Of a stretch of 64,000 nucleotides of DNA, positions 53,815 through 63,597 are shown piece after piece (position 1 is the stretch's first letter; each line of letters starts with the position of its first letter). Source of the stretch: Methanobacterium sp. UBA176 (GTDB taxonomy: Archaea; Methanobacteriota; Methanobacteria; Methanobacteriales; Methanobacteriaceae). The stretch spans positions 8,620 through 72,619 of the forward strand of contig DAVZ01000059.1 of the NCBI GenBank assembly GCA_002505765.1, given 5' to 3'. Position numbers and translations under genes: made by a program. The notes under the pieces were generated by a model. It searched no databases and was not told the DNA's origin. It was given only the letters and a program-made list of their open reading frames with translations.

Positions 53815-55800
53815 TTATTTTGATGCTGGCTCATTTAATGCAGCCTCAATCTGTGCCATGATCTGTGCAGTTCTGAAGTGCTGCTGGTCCATTGCTCCAG
53901 ATGGGCATGCTGCAACGCATGTTCCACAACCGTGGCAGAGGGCTATGTTAACAACCGCTCGTTCATCTTCTCTGGTTAGAGCACCGTATGGACATAATTC
54001 AATACAGACTGCGCATCCACCACAGACATCTTCATCGGTTACAGCGACAATTGGTTCAATTTCCACTTCACCTTTAACCATTGGAATAGCAGCTCTTGCT
54101 GCAGCACCAGATGCCTGGGCTACAGAGTCAGGAATATCTTTTGGTCCCTGAGCTACACCTGCAAGGAATACTCCTTCAGTAAGGGTATCTACAGGTCTGA
54201 GTTTTGGGTGAGCTTCCATTAAGAACCCATCTGCACTCTTGGAGAGTCCAATTGTTTGTCTTAGTTCTTCTGCACCTGCTGGTGGTACTAAACCGGCTGC
54301 AAGTATAACCATATCATAGTTGTATTCAGTTACCTTTCCAAGTAAGCTGTCTTCAGATCTTATTGTAACGGTTTCATCAGGGTTACTTAAGATCATCGCT
54401 GGCCTGCCTCTTATGAATTTAATACCATATTTTTCTTGGGAGCGTTTGTAGAACTCTTCAAATCCTTTACCGAATGCCCTTATATCCATGTAGTAAATTG
54501 CAACTTCAGTATCTGGAGCTTTGTCCTTTATAAGTTGAGCGTTCTTCATGGAGTGCATACAGCAAACCCTTGAACAGTACTCATTGCCTACTTTCTCATC
54601 TCTTGAACCGACACACAATACAAATGCAACGCGTTTTGGTTTTTCACCGTCAGATGGTTTCAATACTTTACCTTCTGTTGGTCCTGATGCGTTGATCATT
54701 CTTTCAACTTCTAAACCTGTGATAACGTTTGCGTTATCGGCATAGCCGTATTCAAGTTTTTCATTTGCGTCGAACTGGTCGTAACCGGTTGCAACGATAA
54801 TTGTACCAATGTCGAGTTCAATTTCTTCAGGCTCCTGATCGTGTTGAACGGCTCCTCTTTCACATATCTGGTCACAGAGGTTACATTCGATACAGTAATC
54901 CTTGTCTATTGTAGCAAGGAGAGGTACTGCTTGTGGGAATGGAATGTAAGCTGCTTTTACCATTCCAATTCCTTCATCGAAGTAGTTTGGAATTTCTATT
55001 GGACAAACATCTACACAGGATCCGCATCCAACACATAGTTCTTCGCTTATGTATCTTGGTTTTCTTTCTACGGTTACTTTGAAGTTACCAATGTATCCGT
55101 CTACATCTTTAACTTCTGAGTAAGATAAAAGTTCAATATTATCGTGCTTACCAGCATCCACCATCTTAGGAGCGAGAATACACATGGAACAGTCAAGAGT
55201 TGGGAATGTTTTATCTAACTGAGCCATTCTTCCCCCAATGGTTGGATTTTTCTCTACCAAGTAAGTTTTGAATCCCATATCACCTAAATCAAGAGCTGCC
55301 TGAATTCCTGCAACTCCCCCACCAATAACCATGGCTGTGTTTTTTACAGCAACGGTTTCAGCTTCCAGAGGTTCTAATAATCTTGCTTTTGCAACTGCCA
55401 TTCTTATTAGGTCTTTTGCTTTTTCAGTTGCCTCTTCAGGTTGGTTCATGTGCACCCATGTATCATGTTCACGTATGTTAGCAAATTCAAATAAAAATGG
55501 GTTTAATCCTGCTTCTCTAACACATCTTCTGAATGTTGGCTCGTGAAGCCTTGGTGAACATGCTGCTACAACCACTCTGTTTACACCCTTTTCTTTGATG
55601 TCCTTTTGAATCAGTTCTTGACCAGGGTCAGCACAGAAGTATTTGTATTCTTCACTTACGATAACGTTAGGGAGTGTTGCTGCATATTCTTTTAATGCAC
55701 TGATATCTGCAACACCACCGATGTTTATACCACAGTGACACACATACACTCCTATTTTTGGTTCTTCAGTAGTTTCTTGAGTTTCTTTTTTTTCTGCCAT
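53815..55800 (-). CDS. hdrA: CoB-CoM heterodisulfide reductase subunit A
   Basis: A 661-residue flavin and Fe-S subunit of cytoplasmic HdrABC, which with the Mvh hydrogenase bifurcates electrons to ferredoxin and the CoM-S-S-CoB heterodisulfide in the last step of methanogenesis. It starts with an N-terminal domain (VYVCHCGINIGG, AACSPRLHEPTFRRC), has the FAD loop IGGGVAGIQAALDL near residue 159, TLDCSMCILAPK, and four ferredoxin motifs: CVGCGSCVDVCP, CIECNLCDQICE, CGGCAVCIELCP and CHGCGTCVAACP. GGTGAT precedes the ATG. A TATA box (TTTATTTATA) is near 55860-55868 on the minus strand. hdrBC is not adjacent, as is normal in Methanobacteriales. Confidence 0.97.
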   Translation of the reverse strand: MAEKKETQETTEEPKIGVYVCHCGINIGGVADISALKEYAATLPNVIVSEEYKYFCADPGQELIQKDIKEKGVNRVVVAACSPRLHEPTFRRCVREAGLNPFLFEFANIREHDTWVHMNQPEEATEKAKDLIRMAVAKARLLEPLEAETVAVKNTAMVIGGGVAGIQAALDLGDMGFKTYLVEKNPTIGGRMAQLDKTFPTLDCSMCILAPKMVDAGKHDNIELLSYSEVKDVDGYIGNFKVTVERKPRYISEELCVGCGSCVDVCPIEIPNYFDEGIGMVKAAYIPFPQAVPLLATIDKDYCIECNLCDQICERGAVQHDQEPEEIELDIGTIIVATGYDQFDANEKLEYGYADNANVITGLEVERMINASGPTEGKVLKPSDGEKPKRVAFVLCVGSRDEKVGNEYCSRVCCMHSMKNAQLIKDKAPDTEVAIYYMDIRAFGKGFEEFYKRSQEKYGIKFIRGRPAMILSNPDETVTIRSEDSLLGKVTEYNYDMVILAAGLVPPAGAEELRQTIGLSKSADGFLMEAHPKLRPVDTLTEGVFLAGVAQGPKDIPDSVAQASGAAARAAIPMVKGEVEIEPIVAVTDEDVCGGCAVCIELCPYGALTREDERAVVNIALCHGCGTCVAACPSGAMDQQHFRTAQIMAQIEAALNEPASK

Positions 55801-56071
55801 TAGATCACCTATTGTATGAAGTAATCATATTATGTATATAATGTAGGGTCTATCCATACAATATAAATAAAGTTTTCGTTTTATTTTTTTATACAAAGTA
55901 TATATATGAGAACTGGATTGATGATTCAATCCTCAGGTTTTAACTAAAAAAAATTCCATCTCTATTCTGGTGTTTATCCATCGAAAATCATTTTTTTTGT
56001 TAAATTTTGCATATCTAATTTCTATCTGTATTACTAATTACAAAAAATATATTAAAAAAATTAGATAAGAT
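55801..56071. other. Intergenic region with hdrA promoter
   Basis: About 270 AT-rich bases holding the minus-strand hdrA promoter (TATA-like TTTATTTATA near 55860-55868, leader of some 35-40 bases). Nothing else is recognised before the hemerythrin remnant. Confidence 0.45.
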
Positions 56072-56411
56072 CTGAGTATTGAAATAGCTGATATAATTAA
56101 TCCGTTGAAAAAGGACCATGAGAAAGTTAAAAATTTGCTGAAAGAGAATAGTAATACCTCTATAATACCTTAAATTCAAAAAGAACTACCTATCACATGG
56201 GAGGTGAATAAAACTTACTTTATATTAAAACTATGAACCCCTCATCTTTAAATACCCCTATTTTCTCGGGTGAATAAAACTTACTTTATATTAAAACCAG
56301 GGATCAAATAACAGATTTAACTCTTGAAGCCTATGAGATGCACGAATTGTTAAAAAAAAGAGCTAAGGGAAATTGATAAACATTGGATGCCTAAAATGAA
56401 AGTTGTTAAAA
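56072..56411 (+). pseudogene. Hemerythrin (HHE) domain protein, decayed and interrupted
   Basis: The + strand reads LSIEIADIINPLKKDHEKVKN (with CTG at the expected start), LLKENSNTS, stop; then after HMGGE and the duplicated segment the frame resumes RDQITDLTLEAYEMHELLKK and, one base shifted, ELREIDKHWMPKMKVVKN. These are helices of a hemerythrin HHE domain in the right order. Loss of start, stops, a frameshift and a repeat-insert-repeat unit leave it dead. It abuts a truncated hydrolase gene. Confidence 0.65.
56203..56297. repeat. Repeat-insert-repeat unit, 29-bp perfect repeats
   Basis: Twenty-nine identical bases starting GGTGAATAAAACTTAC occur at 56203-56231 and 56269-56297, separated by 37 unrelated bases. 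On the minus strand the repeat begins GTTTTAATA. Removing one copy plus the 37 bases restores the hemerythrin reading, so this is an insertion with target duplication. Confidence 0.9.
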
Positions 56412-56412
56412 A

Positions 56413-56975
56413 CTTGATCTACGAGATATAGTATTACTTGGATTTTCAATGGGAGGAGGTGAAGTAGCTCGTTATCTTGGATGGCTCCGAACGCGTTAGT
56501 AAGGCAGTTTTCATGGGTACAATTTCACTGTTTCTGTTGAAGACTTCTGAAAAATCCAGGTGGTGTTGATAAGAATGTTTTTGAGGAAATCATGCAAGCC
56601 ATAGCTGCAGATCGACTAGCATTTCTCTCCAACTTTTTCTCATATTTCTACAATGCCGATATTTTGAGAGGAAAAAGGGTCAGCGACGAGATTGTCCAAT
56701 TCAGCTGAATGTCACATCCATAGCATCCCCAAAGGGCACTTTGGATTGCGTACAAGCATGGTTAACCGATTTCAGGGATCTTAAACGTATTAAGATACCT
56801 ACATTAATAATTCATGGCGAACAGGATAGAATAGTTCCGTTCCCCAATTCAGGAAAGCGCATACCAGAATTTGTGAAGGAAAGTAAACTTGTAGTGATTG
56901 AGGATGGACCTCATAACATCCTATGGGCCCCATGCTGAAGAAGTCAATCATGAGCCTCTGGATTTTCTAAAATAA
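56413..56975 (+). pseudogene. Alpha/beta-fold hydrolase (chloroperoxidase-like), N-truncated and broken
   Basis: Recognisable in shifting frames: LDLRDIVLLGFSMGGGEVAR with the nucleophile elbow GFSMGG, SERVSKAVFMGTISLF, KNVFEEIMQAIAADRLAFL, a stop after IVQFS, ASPKGTLDCVQAWLTDF, IPTLIIHGEQDRIVPF with the acid Asp, EDGPHNI with the His, and EEVNHEPLDFLK ending at 56975. The first 80 or so residues of the enzyme are missing. At least three lesions make it non-functional. Confidence 0.75.
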
Positions 56976-57001
56976 GGAAGAAGTAATTGGCCTAAATACT
57001 A

Positions 57002-57907
57002 TTAAGATAGAAAAACAAGTATCAATGGAATAGTGACCAGACTCAATATTGTAGTTGCAAATATGCAAGCTGCTGCAGTTTTAATATTCAGATTGTAGGT
57101 AATGGCTAGAACTAGGCTGAGCATTGCAGATGGCATAGCTGCTTCAATTATGGTCACCTGCCTTTCAAGACCTCCCAGTCCAAACAGTAATACAATAAAG
57201 AATGCAATCAAGGGAGCTATAACCAATTTAATAATAGAAACTGAAAATACAGCCTCAAAATTTTCTTTTATTCCTTTTAATTCAAGTGATAAACCTAAAG
57301 ATATCATGATAATGGGTATTGCAGCACTGCTTAAATAATTGAAAGTATTTGATATCATAAATCCAATTTCTAAATTTATGAAGTTTAAGAAAAGCCCCAG
57401 AGCTATTGCCCAGAGGGGTGGAAATATTAATGCTCTTTTAAGTATTGAAGAGTATTTTTCAGCAAATATTATTGAAAAAAAGATTCCAAATGCAATAAAA
57501 AGAATCATGGAACCCATGTCATAGAAAATTGCCCTGATAAGCCCATCACTTCCAAAAACACCCAATACTACAGGATATCCAAGAAAACCCGAATTAAACA
57601 TTGAAGATGTGGTAACAACACTCCAGCGAGTTTTTTCAGAGTAGTTTCTTATTTTAGAGAATATGTAAGCCAATAACCCACAGAACGTACCTACAGTTAG
57701 ACATATGACCGGTATGGGTGCAATAAATGGTAAAATATCCGTATCCATACGATACATGGCCATAAATATAAGGGCGGGCACTGCAATGTAAATAACAGTT
57801 TTATTTAAGATACTGGCATCTACAGCCCTTAATATTTTGGCTTTTTTTAATGAATACCCAATTATAATCATTAATATAATGGGGATGATTGTTTCAACTG
57901 AATTCAT
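57002..57907 (-). CDS. AEC-family transporter
   Basis: A 301-residue membrane protein with about ten helices, of the auxin efflux carrier family (secondary transporters of organic acids and other anions in prokaryotes). It begins IIPIILMIIIGYSLKKAKIL and carries the family features MFNSGFLGYPVVLGVFG and the late helix pair around AAMPSAMLSLVLAITYNL. The substrate is unknown. It stands alone. Confidence 0.85.
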   Translation of the reverse strand: MNSVETIIPIILMIIIGYSLKKAKILRAVDASILNKTVIYIAVPALIFMAMYRMDTDILPFIAPIPVICLTVGTFCGLLAYIFSKIRNYSEKTRWSVVTTSSMFNSGFLGYPVVLGVFGSDGLIRAIFYDMGSMILFIAFGIFFSIIFAEKYSSILKRALIFPPLWAIALGLFLNFINLEIGFMISNTFNYLSSAAIPIIMISLGLSLELKGIKENFEAVFSVSIIKLVIAPLIAFFIVLLFGLGGLERQVTIIEAAMPSAMLSLVLAITYNLNIKTAAACIFATTILSLVTIPLILVFLS

Positions 57908-58136
57908 TTTATCAGCATTGGTAGTTTTTCTTGCAAGGTGATGGCATTTATACTATTAGATTTCGACAATCATTAATTAAAAGGTAATTCATTTATGAAA
58001 TAGGAATTTGGCAATTGGAGTAAAATGAATATAAATTAAAATAGATCATTTTAAAGACCTAAAATTCTTTTAGATGGACAAATTTCAGATGAAAATAAAA
58101 GGAGCATGATTAGCCCACGCTTGAGGTTAATCTTAA

Positions 58137-59072
<936 letters not shown>

Positions 59073-59149
59073 TTACAACTCTCCTCAAATTTTTATAAAA
59101 TTAATCTTGGAATCTGTCCTGTAATAAAAAAATACAACATTATTTGAAC

Positions 59150-61555
59150 TTAATATTCCATTTTAACTATCTTTTTGGCGATGAGCCTTATCTCCCCATT
59201 ATATTCATCAAAGCTTGCATCTGCAATCACTGTAATTTCTCTGCCAATCAGGTCTTCCACTTTTTCAGCAAGAGATCCCTCATCTGCAGTCTTTGCAATC
59301 ACTTCATTTGCCTCGTCTGTGGTCATTTCAATCAGTTCTTCAGCCAGTTTCCTGAAAAATGTTGTTCTAACCGTTCCAGTATCATCTTCCAGTGTACATG
59401 GAATTATCATAAGATAGTTAGGTTTTTCAATTCCCTCTCCACAAAAATCACAAACAAATGCATCATCCACGAATTCAACCCGTTTATTACAGTTTGGACA
59501 CATTTCGTAGAGTATTCTATCTCCATAAGTGTCGGTAATTTTTCCACTTACTTTGATATTTTTATCTTCTTCCTCCAGGTCTTCAATTTTCCTGGTTTTG
59601 TATATTGAATCTTCAATTTCTTTGAGTGAAGGAATAGATTTGGCATCTTCTGATTTTGGTTTTATTACCATTGTAGCTCTTCCAACACTGAGTTCAACGG
59701 TATCATCTCTGAATCTAGGGAGTGCGTTTTTTATCCATATAACATCACCTTTTTTAAGCCCCATTTCTGCTTTTTCATCCCAGAATGATGCCCTTACAAC
59801 TCCAGTATCATCAGCTATTTCCACAGATCTTACCATACCCATGGTTCCATTAGGCCTCTGGAATTCATTTATGTCATAAAGATTTAGCACACGGCCCATT
59901 ATCCCAATTTCATCATTTTCACTTTTTATATCCTTTAAATCCTGAATTTTTATGGGTTTATACATTATATCTTCAAGCTGGTCAATTGAGGGGAGACTTA
60001 GAGCATCATCATCACTCATTTTAATTATTCTAACCGTTTTACCTATATTAAGTTCAACCTGATCATCTCTGAACCGTGTTTTTGCATTTTCGATTTTTAT
60101 AAGATTTCCTCTGCTTAATTCTATTTTTGCTTTTTCGTCCCAAAAGGAAGCTTTTACCGCCCCTGTATCATCAGCAATTTTAACTGATCTTACAATTCCA
60201 ACTGTACCATCACTTCTCTGGAATTCATTTGCATCATAAATCTCAATGATTCTTCCAAGAATATCTACATCATTTCCTTCGTCTTCAATCTCTTGTAGTT
60301 TTTCTATTTTAATGGGTTCGAGTTCTTTCTTATGTTCTTCCAAGATATCCTTTAAACCAGCATCATCTTCAGGATTAATGCTTATTTTGCTATTCCAGTT
60401 AGTATTTACCCTATATCCTTGTGAATAATCATCAAATTCAATATTTCCCCCGATAATTTTTAGAATATCTCCTTTATTTATCTTAAGATTTGTATCATCG
60501 TTCCACAAGGTAACCTTTATTTCTCCAGTGTCATCGGCAATTACTATAGACTTAACGTAGCCTGTGCTTTCATCTGAGCGCTGAAAATTAATTGTATCTT
60601 GTATTTTAGTTACAATACCAGTAAGCGTTATGCCGTTCATTTCATGAGCGTCACCAATTTTAATTATTTTTTCTTCATGCTCTGGAACGTTGAAATCCCC
60701 TTTAATAATTCTTCCATCCCATGAATGATTTAAGTTAACTTCATTGTTTCTTTCTCTGCTTCTTGCCCCTAAAATTTTAACAGAATCTCCTTCTTTAAGG
60801 TCTAATTCATTTATAATATCCACGTCTTTATTCCACAAGGTTAGAGATATTGAGCCGGTATTATCTTTTAAATCAATAATAACAAATTTTCCTTCTCGCC
60901 CATTACTATTAAATGTTCTTGTTCTTGAGATTCTAATGACTCTTCCAATTACATTAACCCTCATTTCACTTTTAATTTCAATAATTGGAGTTATATTTTC
61001 TTTATATTGTGGCATATTGTCAAAACTTTCTTCATCTAACTTTTTAATGGCTGATCTGGGATTTAAATGAGCTTCTTCATCTCCTCTAAATCCATCTCTT
61101 ATATCAACATCAGTAATTTCAACTAAATTTCCCTCTTTGAGGTTTTTAAGTATTTTAGTTTTTTCATTCCACAAAACTACTTTTATTTCTCCAGTATTGT
61201 CCGCGATTTTTATATTTGCAACTTTACCAGGTTCTTTGGGCTTATCAGGATCAACTTTTTTTCTTTTAAATGTTTTGACATTGGAAATACTCATTATTCT
61301 CCCGATCAAACTTTGATGTTGTTTACCAAGTTCTAAATTGGCTATTTCTTTTGGTTTTTTTTCTTCTCTTTCATTAGATAAAGGGACATTCGCTTCATCA
61401 ATGTATTCCCCTACTATCATTCTTGCAATATCCAGCTCATCCATGAAGCTTACGTCTTCATAATCCTTTTTCATTTCTTCGATTCGCTTTAAGAAATCAT
61501 CGTATGAGATTTTATCGCTGATTCGCTGATACTCGTTCTTTATATCCTTTTCCAT
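59150..61555 (-). CDS. rpa: Replication protein A, multi-OB-fold ssDNA-binding protein
   Basis: An 801-residue protein starting at the ATG at 61553-61555 (GAGGG at good spacing; 9 more codons are open upstream). It contains five canonical OB folds recognised by the repeated IADxTGxIKVxLWNE pattern, at about residues 75, 190, 300, 425 and 540, and a sixth C-terminal OB region interrupted by a zinc finger (CPNCNKRVEF and CDFCGEG). It binds single-stranded DNA in replication and repair. OB4 and OB5 are near duplicates. It is divergent from the homoaconitase operon and precedes radA. Confidence 0.93.
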   Translation of the reverse strand: MEKDIKNEYQRISDKISYDDFLKRIEEMKKDYEDVSFMDELDIARMIVGEYIDEANVPLSNEREEKKPKEIANLELGKQHQSLIGRIMSISNVKTFKRKKVDPDKPKEPGKVANIKIADNTGEIKVVLWNEKTKILKNLKEGNLVEITDVDIRDGFRGDEEAHLNPRSAIKKLDEESFDNMPQYKENITPIIEIKSEMRVNVIGRVIRISRTRTFNSNGREGKFVIIDLKDNTGSISLTLWNKDVDIINELDLKEGDSVKILGARSRERNNEVNLNHSWDGRIIKGDFNVPEHEEKIIKIGDAHEMNGITLTGIVTKIQDTINFQRSDESTGYVKSIVIADDTGEIKVTLWNDDTNLKINKGDILKIIGGNIEFDDYSQGYRVNTNWNSKISINPEDDAGLKDILEEHKKELEPIKIEKLQEIEDEGNDVDILGRIIEIYDANEFQRSDGTVGIVRSVKIADDTGAVKASFWDEKAKIELSRGNLIKIENAKTRFRDDQVELNIGKTVRIIKMSDDDALSLPSIDQLEDIMYKPIKIQDLKDIKSENDEIGIMGRVLNLYDINEFQRPNGTMGMVRSVEIADDTGVVRASFWDEKAEMGLKKGDVIWIKNALPRFRDDTVELSVGRATMVIKPKSEDAKSIPSLKEIEDSIYKTRKIEDLEEEDKNIKVSGKITDTYGDRILYEMCPNCNKRVEFVDDAFVCDFCGEGIEKPNYLMIIPCTLEDDTGTVRTTFFRKLAEELIEMTTDEANEVIAKTADEGSLAEKVEDLIGREITVIADASFDEYNGEIRLIAKKIVKMEY

Positions 61556-61773
61556 CTTGATGCCCTCACTTATAACCGACACATTTAAATTTTAGAAGAG
61601 TTAATTTAGTGTCATATATAATTGTAGATAGTATTTACAACACAATATATATGCTTAACTGCTAAAAATAGCAACTTTTTTTAGCCAAATAGGGCCTATC
61701 TTTGATTATAAGCTTTTCTAAATAGGTTAAAAAGTATTCAAACTATTTATGAGAAATATAAGGAGGATTACAG

Positions 61774-63030
61774 ATGTCGATGACAATGGCAGAGAAAGTA
61801 CTTGCCAGAGCTTCAGGTAAAAAAGAAGTGGAGGCTGGTGAGATAGTTATGGCAAACATAGATGTGGCTATGACTCATGATTTAACTGGACCTCTGTCTG
61901 TAGAAGCATTTCAGAAAATTGGGGTTTCAGAGGTCTGGGATCCAGAGAAAATTGTGATAGTTTTTGACCATCAGGTACCTGCAGACTCGCTTGATGCAGC
62001 TTTAAATCACAAAATAATGAGAAAATTCGTTAAGGATCAAAAAATAACCAATTTTTATGATGTTAGAGAAGGAGTATGTCATCAGGTTCTTCCAGAAAAG
62101 GGACATGTAGTTCCAGGCGAGGTCATTGTTGGAACAGACTCACATACATGTACTCATGGTGCATTAGGTGCATTCTCTACAGGTATAGGGTCAACTGACA
62201 TGTCAATGGTTTTTGCAACTGGAAAACTATGGTTTAAAGTCCCAGAAACTATTAAATTTAATATAGAAGGGCAATTAGGATATAATGTCTATGCTAAAGA
62301 TGTTGTGCTTAATATAATCGGACAAATTGGTGCTGATGGGGCAACATACAAGGCATGTGAATTTGGAGGGGAAACCACCAAAGAATTATCAGTATCTGAT
62401 AGGATGGTACTTTGTAATATGGCCATAGAAATGGGTGGTAAGACAGGGCTAGTAGAACCAGACAAAAAAACTCTTGATTATGTTAACGCTCGATCAAGGA
62501 AATCTTACGAAGTATTAAAAGGAGATAGTGATGCTGCATCCCTCCAGATAATGGATATTAATGTCAGTGATCTTGAACCTCAGATTGCATGTCCCCACAA
62601 CGTTGATAATGTTAAGGGAATTTCAGAAGTAGAAGGAACACCGATTGACCAGGTTTTCCTTGGATCATGTACAAATGGCAGAATTCAGGACTTAAGAGAT
62701 GCTGCAAAGATACTTAAAGGAAAAAAAGTATCAGACAATATAAGAATGCTTGTAATACCTGCATCACGTGAAGTTTACACAAAAGCACTTAATGAAGGAT
62801 TAATGAACATATTTGTGGATGCCGGAGCTCTTGTTTGTAATCCATGTTGTGGGCCTTGCCTTGGAGGTCATGTAGGGCTTATAGGACCGGGAGAAGTAAG
62901 TCTCTCCACTTCAAACAGGAATTTTAAAGGCAGGCAGGGAAGTCCTGAAGGAGAAGTCTATTTAAGCTCAGCAGCAGTTGCAGCAGCATCTGCGATCACA
63001 GGTAAGATAGAGAATCCAAGAAATAAGTAA
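61774..63030 (+). CDS. hacA: Homoaconitase / 3-isopropylmalate dehydratase large subunit
   Basis: A 418-residue 4Fe-4S hydro-lyase. Cluster ligands are Cys in VFLGSCTNGR and the CNPCCGPCLGG pair; the VGTDSHTCTHGALGAF active-site loop is intact. In methanogens two such large subunits exist: one for leucine, one (HACN, AksD) for the chain extension of 2-oxoglutarate to 2-oxosuberate in coenzyme B synthesis. The linked small subunit supports the latter here. The start ATG follows AAGGAGG. A TATA-like AATATATATG lies near 61645. Confidence 0.88.
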   Translation: MSMTMAEKVLARASGKKEVEAGEIVMANIDVAMTHDLTGPLSVEAFQKIGVSEVWDPEKIVIVFDHQVPADSLDAALNHKIMRKFVKDQKITNFYDVREGVCHQVLPEKGHVVPGEVIVGTDSHTCTHGALGAFSTGIGSTDMSMVFATGKLWFKVPETIKFNIEGQLGYNVYAKDVVLNIIGQIGADGATYKACEFGGETTKELSVSDRMVLCNMAIEMGGKTGLVEPDKKTLDYVNARSRKSYEVLKGDSDAASLQIMDINVSDLEPQIACPHNVDNVKGISEVEGTPIDQVFLGSCTNGRIQDLRDAAKILKGKKVSDNIRMLVIPASREVYTKALNEGLMNIFVDAGALVCNPCCGPCLGGHVGLIGPGEVSLSTSNRNFKGRQGSPEGEVYLSSAAVAAASAITGKIENPRNK

Positions 63031-63044
63031 TTAATGGTGTTATT

Positions 63045-63551
63045 ATGAAAGGAAAAGTATGGAAATTTGGCGATGATATTGATACTGATCTGATAGTGCC
63101 TGGAAGATATCTGGTACTCAGGGATGAAAAAGACCTTGCTGCATGCGCAATGGAAGGATGTGACCCTGATTTTGCAAAAAATGTTGATAAAGGAGATATA
63201 ATAGTTGGGGGCAAAAATTTTGGATGTGGTTCCTCAAGAGAACACGCTCCAATTGCTATTAAAGGCGCGGGCATCGCTGCAGTGGTTGCAGAGTCCTTTG
63301 CAAGAATCTTTTACAGAAACTCGATTAATATAGGTCTTCCACTAATAGAAGTTAAAGGCATATCCAAACACGTCTCCCAGGGAGATGAAGTTGAAATTGA
63401 CATGGAAAAAGGTATTTTAAAGAATTTAAACACAGGTAAAGAGTTTGAAATTAAGGCATTACCTGAATTTATGCTTGAAATACTGAATCATGGCGGATTA
63501 ATTCCTTATTTAAAAGATAAAGTGGATGAAATTAAACAACAAAAAATTTAA
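63045..63551 (+). CDS. hacB: Homoaconitase / 3-isopropylmalate dehydratase small subunit
   Basis: A 168-residue swivel-domain subunit, 14 bases after hacA. It begins WKFGDDIDTDLIVPGRY and contains GKNFGCGSSREHAPIAIKGAG and ESFARIFYRNSINIGLPL. The substrate loop after GRY reads LVLRDEK, i.e. YLVL. As I recall, homoaconitase small subunits of methanogens have YLV(Y/M) here, and leucine-pathway ones YLRT, so this points to the coenzyme B branch. Confidence 0.87.
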   Translation: MKGKVWKFGDDIDTDLIVPGRYLVLRDEKDLAACAMEGCDPDFAKNVDKGDIIVGGKNFGCGSSREHAPIAIKGAGIAAVVAESFARIFYRNSINIGLPLIEVKGISKHVSQGDEVEIDMEKGILKNLNTGKEFEIKALPEFMLEILNHGGLIPYLKDKVDEIKQQKI

Positions 63552-63597
63552 ATTAAATTATAATAAAAGAGATTTAATTATAGGATTAGGTGTTTTA

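Noticed and set aside
56203..56297. A true two-repeat CRISPR array
   Set aside because: Repeat and spacer lengths fit, but the repeat is part of the hemerythrin reading frame and differs from the repeats at the other four units, and there is no leader or cas gene. It is better described as insertion with target duplication.
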